This document shows, piece by piece, positions 1-7,011 of a stretch of 64,000 bases of DNA. The stretch comes from Streptomyces lydicus (GTDB taxonomy: Bacteria; Actinomycetota; Actinomycetes; Streptomycetales; Streptomycetaceae). Both the position numbers and the translations under genes were made by a program. Numbering within the stretch: the stretch's first letter is position 1; each line of letters opens with the position of its first letter. Under the pieces are notes generated by a model. The model saw only the letters and a program-made list of their open reading frames with translations. It searched no databases and had not been told where the DNA came from. The stretch covers positions 62,001 through 126,000 of the forward strand of contig NZ_CP017157.1 in the NCBI RefSeq assembly GCF_001729485.1, written 5' to 3'.

Positions 1-2
1 TC

Positions 3-257
3 ACCCTCAACAACTACGGCGTCTTCGGCGTCGACGGCTCCACGCCGATCATCAACCACCCCGAGGCGGCGATGCTCGGTGTGGGCCGGATAGCCGCCAA
101 GCCCTGGGTGCATGACGGGGAGTTGGCCGTCCGGCAGGTCGTCCAGCTGTCGCTCACCTTCGACCACCGGGTGTGCGACGGCGGCACCGCCGGGGGCTTC
201 CTGCGGTTCGTCGCCGACTGCGTGGAGCAGCCCGCGCTGTTGCTGCGGGGGCTGTGA
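3..257 (+). CDS. Dihydrolipoamide acyltransferase E2, C-terminal fragment (second bkd cluster)
   Basis: This is the last 84 residues of a lipoate-dependent E2 acyltransferase whose start lies before the window. The visible part is the end of the catalytic domain. It carries the active-site motif DHRVCDGG, whose His and Asp transfer the acyl group from lipoyl-lysine to CoA. Only a C-terminal fragment is present, so substrate specificity cannot be read. A branched-chain 2-oxoacid role is inferred because a complete E1alpha-E1beta-E2 operon lies at 13255-16948 and Streptomyces commonly carry two such clusters close together. The TGA at 255-257 is clear and no truncation is suspected beyond the window edge. 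Confidence 0.85.
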   Translation, partial: TLNNYGVFGVDGSTPIINHPEAAMLGVGRIAAKPWVHDGELAVRQVVQLSLTFDHRVCDGGTAGGFLRFVADCVEQPALLLRGL

Positions 258-296
258 GCGCGGAGAGCCGCACGGGTGAGGGCGGCGGTGTCCGAG

Positions 297-320
297 CCGG
301 CCGCTGTGGCCCGGCCGGCC
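297..320 (+). terminator. Possible terminator after the E2 fragment
   Basis: A 7-bp GCCGGCC/GGCCGGC inverted repeat with a 10-nt loop lies 40 bp after the E2 stop. There is no U-tract, as is usual in Streptomyces. Short GC-rich repeats are common by chance here, so support is moderate. Confidence 0.35.
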
Positions 321-431
321 ACGCCAGGACCGGCCGCCTCACCGGGGCCCGCCACGGCATCCGCGCGGCGCTGAGCCTTCCGTCCCGTGCCGCCTCTGTG
401 TGAGCGCCCTGCCCCTGGTGATACTCAAGGG

Positions 432-1322
432 GTGAACGACCACATCGAGCACGACGCCGTCATCCTGGCCGGAGGCGCGGCCCGGCGGCTCGGCGGGGCG
501 GACAAACCCGCCCTCTCCGTCGGCGGCCGCGCCCTTCTGGACCGGGTGCTCGCCGCCTGCCCCGACGCGGCGATCACCGTCGTGGTCGGTCCCGGCCGCC
601 CGACCGCCCGGACCGTCGTGCGCGCCCTGGAGGACCCGCCCGGCGGCGGCCCGCTCGCCGCGCTGGACGCCGGCCTGCGGCACACCACCGCTGCCGTGGT
701 GCTCGCGCTCTCCGCCGACCTGCCCTTCCTGACCCCCGCCACCGTACGGACCCTGCTGGCGGCGGCCGAGGGGCCGGTTGACGGGGCGCTGCTCCAGGAC
801 GCCGCCGGGAAGGACCAGCCGCTGATCGCCGCCTACCGGGCCGCCTCGCTGCGCCGCGAGCTGGCGGTGGTGCGGGCCGAGCACGGCACCCTGGCCGGGC
901 TGCCGCTGCGGGCCGTGACGAACCGGCTGGTGCTGGCGCGGGTCAAGGACGCCGACGCCACGGCATCCTTCGACTGCGACACCTGGGAAGCCCTCAGCGC
1001 GGCGCGCGCCCGTATCAGGGAGCATGGACACGTGTTGGACGAATGGATCACCGCAGTCAAGGCCGAACTGGGCATCGAGCTCGATGTCGACACGGCGGCG
1101 CTTCTCGACCTCGCGCGGGACGCGGCGCACGGCGTGGCCCGCCCGGCCGCGCCGCTGACGACGTTCCTGATCGGTTACGCGGCGGGCCGGCAGGACCGGG
1201 ACGTGCAGGTGCTGTCCGACCAGGTCGCCGCACTGGCCAACCGCTGGGCGGCGGAGGCCGAGCAGGCCGCCGGTGGGCCCGACGCAGGTGCCGCGGGCGC
1301 CGAAGCGAAGCCCGCCGAATGA
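432..1322 (+). CDS. MobA-like nucleotidyltransferase fused to DUF6457
   Basis: A 296-residue protein. The N-terminal half is a GT-A fold NTP transferase of the MobA family with the P-loop-like signature LAGGAARRLGGADKP near residue 12 and an SADLPFL metal-binding segment near 97. MobA enzymes attach GMP to molybdopterin to give the bis-MGD cofactor. The C-terminal ~80 residues (from HVLDEWITAVKAELG) match the small helical DUF6457 family, often fused to or beside molybdenum cofactor genes. The GTG at 432 was chosen because the protein then starts about ten residues before the glycine loop; an upstream in-frame ATG at 387 is possible. The stop overlaps the moeA start (ATGA), so the two are translationally coupled. 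The exact nucleotide donor reaction is inferred from family. Confidence 0.85.
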   Translation: MNDHIEHDAVILAGGAARRLGGADKPALSVGGRALLDRVLAACPDAAITVVVGPGRPTARTVVRALEDPPGGGPLAALDAGLRHTTAAVVLALSADLPFLTPATVRTLLAAAEGPVDGALLQDAAGKDQPLIAAYRAASLRRELAVVRAEHGTLAGLPLRAVTNRLVLARVKDADATASFDCDTWEALSAARARIREHGHVLDEWITAVKAELGIELDVDTAALLDLARDAAHGVARPAAPLTTFLIGYAAGRQDRDVQVLSDQVAALANRWAAEAEQAAGGPDAGAAGAEAKPAE

Positions 1323-2920
1323 CCGACGGGGACAGGGGCGGAGCGCCCCCGGACGGGCTGCGTGTGCCCCGCGACGAGGGGCCCGGCGACCCGTTCGACG
1401 ATGCCCTGGCGCTGGCCAACGAGGGTCGGGGCACCGTTGCGGCCGACGCCGGAGCCGGCGGTGGCGCCACGGGTGGACGCCCCGTTCCGGGCGGCGAGCA
1501 CCCCGCCTCCGGCGGCGACCGGCCCGGTGCCGGCGGCGACCGCGTCGTCGGCCGCGGCGAGCGCGCCGAAGGCATCCCCTCCGGTGCGGATGCCTCCGCC
1601 GCCGCACCCCGCCGTGGGCCGGCCGACCTCCCCTGGCACACCGCCCGCCGGATCGCCGCGCGCGCCGTCTCCGGGCCGCCCGGGCCGACGACCACGGCGC
1701 TCGGCGAAGCGCTCGGCCGGACGCTCGCCGAGCCGCTGACCGCGCTCACCGATCTGCCGTCGTTCGACACCTCGGCGATGGACGGCTGGGCGGTCTCCGG
1801 CCCCGGCCCCTGGCGCCTCGACCGCCCCGCGGACGACGCCGCGACCGGCGCGCACCCCGGCATCCTCGCCGGCCACGCCCCCACGGAGGCGCTGCTCGAC
1901 GGCCATGCCGTACCGATCGCGACCGGGGCCCGCGTACCGGCCGGCGCCACCGCCGTGCTGCGCAGAGAACACGGCGAGGTGCGGGAACTCGCGGGCGGCG
2001 GGCGGCGGCTGTACGCACCGCGGCTCGCGCCGCCCGGCCAGGACATCCGCCCGCGCGGCCAGGAGTGCCGTCGGGGCGACCAACTGCTCGCCGCCGGGGT
2101 CCTGGTCACGCCCGCCGTGCTCGGTCTGGCCGCGGCGGCCGGTTACGACGAGCTGACCGCCTACCCCCGACCGCGGGCCGAAGTCCTGGTCCTGGGCGAT
2201 GAGTTGCTGGACAGCGGGCTGCCCCAGGACGGCCGGATCCGGGACGCGCTCGGCCCGATGCTCGTGCCGTGGCTGCACGCCCTGGGCGTCGAGGCGCCCG
2301 CTCCGCGCCATCTCGCCGACGACGCCGACACGCTGTACGAGGCCCTCGCCCGGTCCACCGCCGACGTGGTCATCACCACCGGCGGCACCGCGTCCGGCCC
2401 GGTCGACCACGTCCACCCCACCCTGCGCCGGCTGGGCGCCGAGGTGCTGGTGGACGGGGTGGCGGTACGTCCGGGGCACCCCATGCTGCTCGCCCGGCTC
2501 GCCCCGCGCCGGCACCTCGTCGGGCTGCCCGGCAACCCGCTCGCCGCGGTCTCCGGTCTGTGCACGCTCGCCGAGCCGCTGCTCCGCACCCTCGCGGCCC
2601 GCCGGCCCGTGGAGCCGTACCGCGCGCCGCTGGCCGCCGCGGTCCACGGGCATCCGCAGGACGTCCGGCTCGTCCCGGTGGTCTACCGCGACGACGAGCG
2701 GCACGGCCTGACGGCGGAGCCGCTGCGCTTCCACGGCCCGGCCATGCTGCGCGGGATCGCCGCCGCCGACGCACTCGCGGTCGTCCCGCCCGGCGGTGCG
2801 GACCCCGGCACGGAGCTTGAACTGCTGGAACTTCCCTGGTCAGCGGGCTGGGCGCCGGGTTCGTCGGCGGCTGGGCCCGCGGCCGGGGCGCCGTACGGGT
2901 TCTCCGGGGGAGCCGAGTGA
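1319..2920 (+). CDS. moeA: Molybdopterin molybdenumtransferase MoeA with long N-terminal extension
   Basis: A 533-residue MoeA, which inserts molybdate into adenylylated molybdopterin. Family signatures occur in order: SAMDGWAVSG, IATGARVPAGATAVLR, PPGQDIRPRGQE, the molybdopterin-binding-fold segment TTGGTASGPVDHVHPTL, and HLVGLPGNPLAAVSG. The conserved acidic residue of the GG-S-x-x-x-D loop is present as PVDHV. The ~130-residue Gly/Ala/Arg-rich N-terminus is unlike the roughly 410-residue E. coli enzyme and looks disordered. A start nearer the LPWHTARRIA segment cannot be excluded, but the ATGA overlap with the upstream gene favours 1319. The stop overlaps the K+ channel gene (GTGA), giving a three-gene coupled unit. 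Confidence 0.9.
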   Translation: MTDGDRGGAPPDGLRVPRDEGPGDPFDDALALANEGRGTVAADAGAGGGATGGRPVPGGEHPASGGDRPGAGGDRVVGRGERAEGIPSGADASAAAPRRGPADLPWHTARRIAARAVSGPPGPTTTALGEALGRTLAEPLTALTDLPSFDTSAMDGWAVSGPGPWRLDRPADDAATGAHPGILAGHAPTEALLDGHAVPIATGARVPAGATAVLRREHGEVRELAGGGRRLYAPRLAPPGQDIRPRGQECRRGDQLLAAGVLVTPAVLGLAAAAGYDELTAYPRPRAEVLVLGDELLDSGLPQDGRIRDALGPMLVPWLHALGVEAPAPRHLADDADTLYEALARSTADVVITTGGTASGPVDHVHPTLRRLGAEVLVDGVAVRPGHPMLLARLAPRRHLVGLPGNPLAAVSGLCTLAEPLLRTLAARRPVEPYRAPLAAAVHGHPQDVRLVPVVYRDDERHGLTAEPLRFHGPAMLRGIAAADALAVVPPGGADPGTELELLELPWSAGWAPGSSAAGPAAGAPYGFSGGAE

Positions 2921-4056
2921 AGCTCCCGCTGCACGACGCCGCGGCGCGCGAGGTACCCGAGGACCGCTCCCACCGGGTGATGCTGCCGCGCCGCGCGCCG
3001 AAGGCGCCGCTGCGGCAGGTCGGCCGGCGGCTGCTGATGGCGCTGCTCGTCCTGCTCGCCACGGTCTTCATCGTCTGGATGGACCGCGACGAGTACCACG
3101 ACAACGCCAACGGCACGGTGGACCTGCTCGACTGCTTCTACTACGCGACCGTCACCCTCTCCACCACGGGCTACGGCGACATCGTGCCCTACGGCGACAG
3201 CGCCCGGCTGCTGAACATCCTGCTCATCACGCCGCTGCGGGTGCTCTTCCTGATCATCCTGGTCGGGACCACACTGGAGGTGCTGACCGAGCGCACCCGC
3301 GAGCAGTGGCAACTGAAACGCTGGAGAAACGCCTTGCGCGACCACACCGTCATCGTCGGCTTCGGGACGAAGGGCCGTTCCGCCGTCCAGACCCTCCGCG
3401 CGACGGGGCTGAGCCGCGACCGCATCGTCATCGTCGACCCCAGCTCCAAGGTGATCGACGCGGCGGTGGCCGAGGGCTACGCGGGAGTGGTCGGCGACGC
3501 GACCCGCAGCGATGTGCTGCTGCGGGCCGAGATCCAGCGCGCCCACCAGGTCGTCATCGCCACTCAGCGCGATGACACCGCCGTGCTGGTCTCGTTGACC
3601 GCCCGTCAGCTCAACAAGAAGGCGACCATCGTCGCCGCGGTGCGCGAGGAGGAGAACGCCCCGCTGCTGCGGCAGTCCGGTGCCGACTCCGTGATCACCT
3701 CGGCCAGCGCGGCCGGCCGGCTGCTGGGGCTGTCCGTCCACAGCCCCAGCGCGGGCACCGTCATGGAGGACCTGATCCAGCAGGGCAGCGGCCTGGACCT
3801 GGTGGAACGGCCGGTGGTGAAGTCCGAGGTCGGCAAGTCCGTACGGGACACGGCCGATCTGGTCGTCTCGGTCCTGCGCGGCCACCGGCTCCTGGGATAT
3901 GACGACCCGGCGGCCAGCCCGCTGCAGAGCACCGACCGGCTGATCACCATCGTCCGCGCGGCCGCGACCGAGGAACCGGACGTCCCCGGCAAGCAGCCGG
4001 CGAAGCCGACTCTGCCCGGCACCGGCGTCTCCCCGATGCGCCGGCTGGATGAATAA
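2917..4056 (+). CDS. Potassium channel with RCK/TrkA-N domain
   Basis: A 379-residue membrane protein. A first hydrophobic helix (about 35-55) is followed by the pore loop and K+ selectivity filter TVTLSTTGYGDIVP, then a second helix (about 98-125). The cytoplasmic part is a TrkA-N/RCK Rossmann domain beginning HTVIVGFGTKGRSAV, which binds nucleotide and gates the pore, and a TrkA-C-like end. Two-TM channels of this type form tetramers with an octameric gating ring. It starts with GTG overlapping the moeA stop, so it is translated as the third cistron although no molybdenum link is known. The C-terminal ~35 residues are Pro/Lys-rich and probably flexible. The gating ligand cannot be read from sequence. 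Confidence 0.9.
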   Translation: MKLPLHDAAAREVPEDRSHRVMLPRRAPKAPLRQVGRRLLMALLVLLATVFIVWMDRDEYHDNANGTVDLLDCFYYATVTLSTTGYGDIVPYGDSARLLNILLITPLRVLFLIILVGTTLEVLTERTREQWQLKRWRNALRDHTVIVGFGTKGRSAVQTLRATGLSRDRIVIVDPSSKVIDAAVAEGYAGVVGDATRSDVLLRAEIQRAHQVVIATQRDDTAVLVSLTARQLNKKATIVAAVREEENAPLLRQSGADSVITSASAAGRLLGLSVHSPSAGTVMEDLIQQGSGLDLVERPVVKSEVGKSVRDTADLVVSVLRGHRLLGYDDPAASPLQSTDRLITIVRAAATEEPDVPGKQPAKPTLPGTGVSPMRRLDE

Positions 4057-4150
4057 CCCGATGATGTGCGCTGGTCGGAGGCCGACCCGGCCGTAGTCGT
4101 CGGCCCCCGCACCGTCGCTCCGCACGCGGACGGCGAGTAGCCTCGCGCCC

Positions 4151-5128
4151 ATGCGAGCGATCACTATCCCGGAGCCCGGTGGCCCCGAAGCACTTGTCTG
4201 GGCCGAAGTCCCCGATCCGCAGCCCGCAGAGGGCGAGGTCCTGATCGAGGTCGCGGCCAGCGCCGCGAACCGCGCCGATCTGCTGCAGCGTCAGGGCTTC
4301 TACGACCCGCCGCCCGGCGCCTCCCCCTACCCCGGCCTGGAGTGCGCGGGCCGGATCGCCGCGCTCGGTCCCGGCGTGCACGGCTGGGCCGTGGGCGACG
4401 AGGTGTGCGCGCTGCTGTCGGGCGGCGGCTATGCGGAGAAGGTGGCCGTCCCGGCCGGGCAGCTGCTGCCCGTGCCACCCGGCCTGGACCTGGTCACCGC
4501 CGCCGCGCTGCCCGAGGTGACCTGCACGGTCTGGTCGAACGTCTTCATGATCGCGCACCTGCGGCCCGGCGAGACACTGCTGGTCCACGGCGGCGCCAGC
4601 GGCATCGGCACGATGGCGATCCAGCTGGCCAAGGCGGTCGGCGCGCGGGTCGCGGTCACCGCCGGCGGACCCGAGAAGCTGGCCCGCTGCGCCGAGTTGG
4701 GCGCGGACCTCCTCATCGACTACCGCGAGCAGGACTTCGTCCAGGAGATCCGCAAGGGCACCGACGGCAAGGGCGCGGATGTCATCCTCGACATCATCGG
4801 CGCCAAGTATCTGCAGCGGAACGTCAAGGCGCTCGCCGTCAGCGGACGGCTTGCGATCATCGGGCTGCAGGGCGGGGTGAAGGCGGAGCTGAATCTTGCC
4901 GCCCTGATGGCCAAGCGTGCCGCGATCACCGGCGCCGGTCTGCGCGCCCGCCCGCTGAGCGAGAAGGCAGCCATCGTCGCCGCGGTACGGGAGCACGTCT
5001 GGCCGTTGATCGCCAACGGTCAGGTCCGGCCCATCGTGGACCGCACGCTGCCGATGGCTGAGGCCGCCGAGGCGCACCGCATCCTGGAAGCCAGCCAGCA
5101 CGTCGGAAAGGTCGTACTGACGGTCTGA
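4151..5128 (+). CDS. NAD(P)H quinone oxidoreductase, zeta-crystallin/PIG3 type
   Basis: A 325-residue medium-chain dehydrogenase/reductase without the structural-zinc cysteines. The N-terminal GroES-like fold (RADLLQRQGFYDPPPGASPYPGLE) resembles the PIG3/quinone reductase branch. The Rossmann NADPH site is LLVHGGASGIGTMAIQLAK at about residues 145-163. Such enzymes reduce quinones or enones with NADPH. A TAGCCT hexamer at 4138-4143 lies 7 bp before the ATG and no Shine-Dalgarno sequence is visible, so a leaderless transcript is plausible (inference). It stands alone between the channel gene and the secreted protein gene. Confidence 0.87.
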   Translation: MRAITIPEPGGPEALVWAEVPDPQPAEGEVLIEVAASAANRADLLQRQGFYDPPPGASPYPGLECAGRIAALGPGVHGWAVGDEVCALLSGGGYAEKVAVPAGQLLPVPPGLDLVTAAALPEVTCTVWSNVFMIAHLRPGETLLVHGGASGIGTMAIQLAKAVGARVAVTAGGPEKLARCAELGADLLIDYREQDFVQEIRKGTDGKGADVILDIIGAKYLQRNVKALAVSGRLAIIGLQGGVKAELNLAALMAKRAAITGAGLRARPLSEKAAIVAAVREHVWPLIANGQVRPIVDRTLPMAEAAEAHRILEASQHVGKVVLTV

Positions 5129-5267
5129 ACCGAGCCGTGAAGGCCGCCCCCGCCCGCCCCTCCCGAGCCGTCGCCGGGTACCCCCGCCGACGGCTTCAAG
5201 ATGCCGTGAATCTGATCACATGTGACGCTTGGCGAGTCACCCGACGGCTCGGCACGGGAGGGGCACT

Positions 5268-6104
5268 GTGGTCGCTCCAGGATTCCGTTCGCGCATTGCC
5301 ACCGGTCTGGTGGTCGCCGCCGTCGTCCTGCCCGTCCCTCTGGGAGCCACCTCCGCGGTGGCCTCGGACCGGCAGGCCACGCCGGTTGACCGGCCGCCGA
5401 ACCTCGTCCAGCCGGGCGATACGCCCGACGACTACGCGCCCGATGATCTGGCGCCCGAGATGCTCACCCCCGACGACTTCGCGATCGACGATCGTCTGAG
5501 CGAGCTGCCGGCGGCGGGTGGGGGCCTCGCCGGCCGCCCGGGGCGCTTCCGGGACCTGCCGGACCGCTTCCCCGACCTGCCGTACGGCCCCGGGCGCATG
5601 GCGCACCGGCCGTCGCACCGCCATCACGGCTGGGAGGGACGGTGGCACCACCACCCGCATCACCCGTTCGGCCGTGACTTCTCCTGGCCGGGCCCGTCGT
5701 ACTACGGCCGGTACTCCGACTACCCAGGTGAGGGTGGCCCCGGGCCGGCGCGGTCGGCGGACCCGCACGGCGCGGACCGGGCGCACCCCCGGCACGCCTC
5801 GGCTCCGAAGCGCCAGCCCTCGGCGTCCGCATCCCCCGACACCTGGCGGCCGTCTTCCCGCCGCGTCGACGCCGCGGACCAGGGCTCCCGGACTCCGTAC
5901 GAGTCGCTGCCGCCGCTCCCGACGCCGACCATGCCGGAGCAGCCGTCCCCTGCCACGGAAACCGCCGACGGTGACTCCGGTGGCAAGCCGTACGCCCTGG
6001 AAGTTCCCGCGGCCCCGGTCGAGAGGGTGCTGCCGATGGGGGCCGGGCTGGCGCTGACCGGCCTGGGGCTGGCCTTCCTGGGCCTGCGGCTGCGGCGTCG
6101 CTGA
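5268..6104 (+). CDS. Secreted, C-terminally anchored His-rich protein of unknown function
   Basis: A 278-residue protein that I do not recognise. The GTG at 5268 was chosen because GGGAGGGG lies just upstream and the protein then begins with a signal peptide (RSRIATGLVVAAVV, possible cleavage after AVAS near residue 33). The mature part has an Asp/Pro-rich stretch (PDDYAPDDLAPEML), then a His-rich patch at about residues 113-132 with nine histidines, and Ser/Pro-rich linkers. The C-terminus is a hydrophobic helix followed by RLRRR (about 257-278), which resembles a membrane anchor or tail of a wall protein, although a sortase LPxTG/LAxTG motif is absent. The histidines suggest metal binding (inference). 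The stop lies 8 bp before the parS array. Confidence 0.7.
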   Translation: MVAPGFRSRIATGLVVAAVVLPVPLGATSAVASDRQATPVDRPPNLVQPGDTPDDYAPDDLAPEMLTPDDFAIDDRLSELPAAGGGLAGRPGRFRDLPDRFPDLPYGPGRMAHRPSHRHHGWEGRWHHHPHHPFGRDFSWPGPSYYGRYSDYPGEGGPGPARSADPHGADRAHPRHASAPKRQPSASASPDTWRPSSRRVDAADQGSRTPYESLPPLPTPTMPEQPSPATETADGDSGGKPYALEVPAAPVERVLPMGAGLALTGLGLAFLGLRLRRR

Positions 6105-6112
6105 TCGCGACC

Positions 6113-6247
6113 GTTTCACGTGAAACGGCACGGCCCCCGTCCTGTTTCACGTGAAACGAGGCGTTGCTCCCGGCGGTTTCACGTGAAACGGGCATCAGCG
6201 CGGCTGTTTCACGTGAAACCGCGGGAATCCGGTGTTTCACGTGAAAC
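6113..6247. repeat. parS: Array of five parS centromere sites
   Basis: Five exact copies of the 14-bp palindrome GTTTCACGTGAAAC lie at 6113-6126, 6144-6157, 6176-6189, 6206-6219 and 6234-6247. This is the published ParB-binding parS sequence of Streptomyces. Centre-to-centre spacing is 31, 32, 30 and 28 bp, close to three helical turns, so the sites face roughly the same side of the DNA. The spacers are unrelated in sequence, so this is not a simple tandem duplication. The array fills most of the gap between the secreted protein gene and bpa, ending 85 bp before the bpa start. Confidence 0.95.
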
Positions 6248-6332
6248 CACATCTCGGTACGGCACGGAAGGGTGGATCACCTTCTCCCAGGGGCACCACC
6301 GTGGAGAAGCGCTGGTACGAGAGAATGGCGGC

Positions 6333-6887
6333 ATGGATATGCCGATGAACGAACGGTCGCAGGAGAATCCGCACGTCCTGGTTGTCGGCCCGGACGGCAT
6401 GGCACTCGGCGGCACCGGTGGCGGGAGCGACGGCGAGGAGCCCCGCGAGATCCCGGTGACGGACATGGTCGAACAGCCCGCCAAGGTCATGCGCATCGGC
6501 AGCATGATCAAGCAGCTGCTGGAGGAGGTAAAGGCCGCGCCTCTCGACGAGGCGAGCCGGGTCCGGCTCAAGGAGATCCATGCCAGTTCGGTGAAGGAGC
6601 TGGAGGACGGGCTGGCGCCCGAGCTGGTGGAGGAGCTGGAGCGGCTGTCTCTGCCGTTCACCGATGAGTCCGTGCCGACGGAGGCCGAGCTGCGGATCGC
6701 CCAGGCCCAGCTGGTGGGCTGGCTGGAGGGCCTCTTCCACGGCATTCAGACCGCGCTGTTCGCCCAGCAGATGGCGGCCCGCGCCCAGCTGGAGCAGATG
6801 CGCCGTGCGCTGCCGCCCGGTGTCGGGCTGGAGGGCGAGGAGGGCAAGCCCGCCCAGGGCGGTGCCCGCTCGGGCCCGTACCTCTAG
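6333..6887 (+). CDS. bpa: Bacterial proteasome activator Bpa (PafE)
   Basis: A 184-residue protein of the DUF2587/Bpa family, an ATP-independent ring activator of the actinobacterial 20S proteasome. The diagnostic core is present: VTDMVEQPAKVMRIGSMIKQ, the four-helix region, and LSLPFTDESVPTEAELRIAQ. The C-terminus is SGPYL, matching the proteasome-docking HbYX-like tail (GQYL in Mycobacterium) with the penultimate Tyr conserved. The N-terminal ~40 residues and the Gly-rich segment before the tail are probably disordered. The ATG at 6333 is chosen with GAGA upstream; in-frame ATGs at 6339 and 6345 are alternatives. It is transcribed alone, next to the parS array, and ends at a strong terminator. 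No pup or proteasome subunit gene is in the window. Confidence 0.93.
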   Translation: MDMPMNERSQENPHVLVVGPDGMALGGTGGGSDGEEPREIPVTDMVEQPAKVMRIGSMIKQLLEEVKAAPLDEASRVRLKEIHASSVKELEDGLAPELVEELERLSLPFTDESVPTEAELRIAQAQLVGWLEGLFHGIQTALFAQQMAARAQLEQMRRALPPGVGLEGEEGKPAQGGARSGPYL

Positions 6888-6947
6888 GGGCCTCGGGGGC
6901 CGGGGGCAAAGCCCGGGACCGCCCGGGCCGGGAGGGACAAGGACAGA

Positions 6948-6977
6948 AGGGGCCGGCACGTACGCGTGCCGGCCCCT
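6948..6977. terminator. Bidirectional terminator with UACG loop between bpa and the kinase gene
   Basis: A perfect 13-bp inverted repeat (AGGGGCCGGCACG) with a 4-nt loop TACG lies between convergent genes. UACG belongs to the unusually stable UNCG tetraloop class. Because the whole element is palindromic it can serve both transcripts. Confidence 0.85.
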
Positions 6978-7011
6978 CCGTCATGTTCTCCGGCCCCGAG
7001 GCCGTCCGGCG

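Noticed and set aside
6035..6101. Sortase LPxTG signal at the end of the secreted His-rich protein
   Set aside because: The sequence LPMGAG before the final helix lacks the Thr-Gly pair, so only a membrane tail is supported.
6113..6247. GTTTCACGTGAAAC as a transcription factor operator or E-box-like site
   Set aside because: Fifteen perfect copies at gene ends, identical to the Streptomyces ParB site, fit a centromere better than a regulon of unrelated genes.
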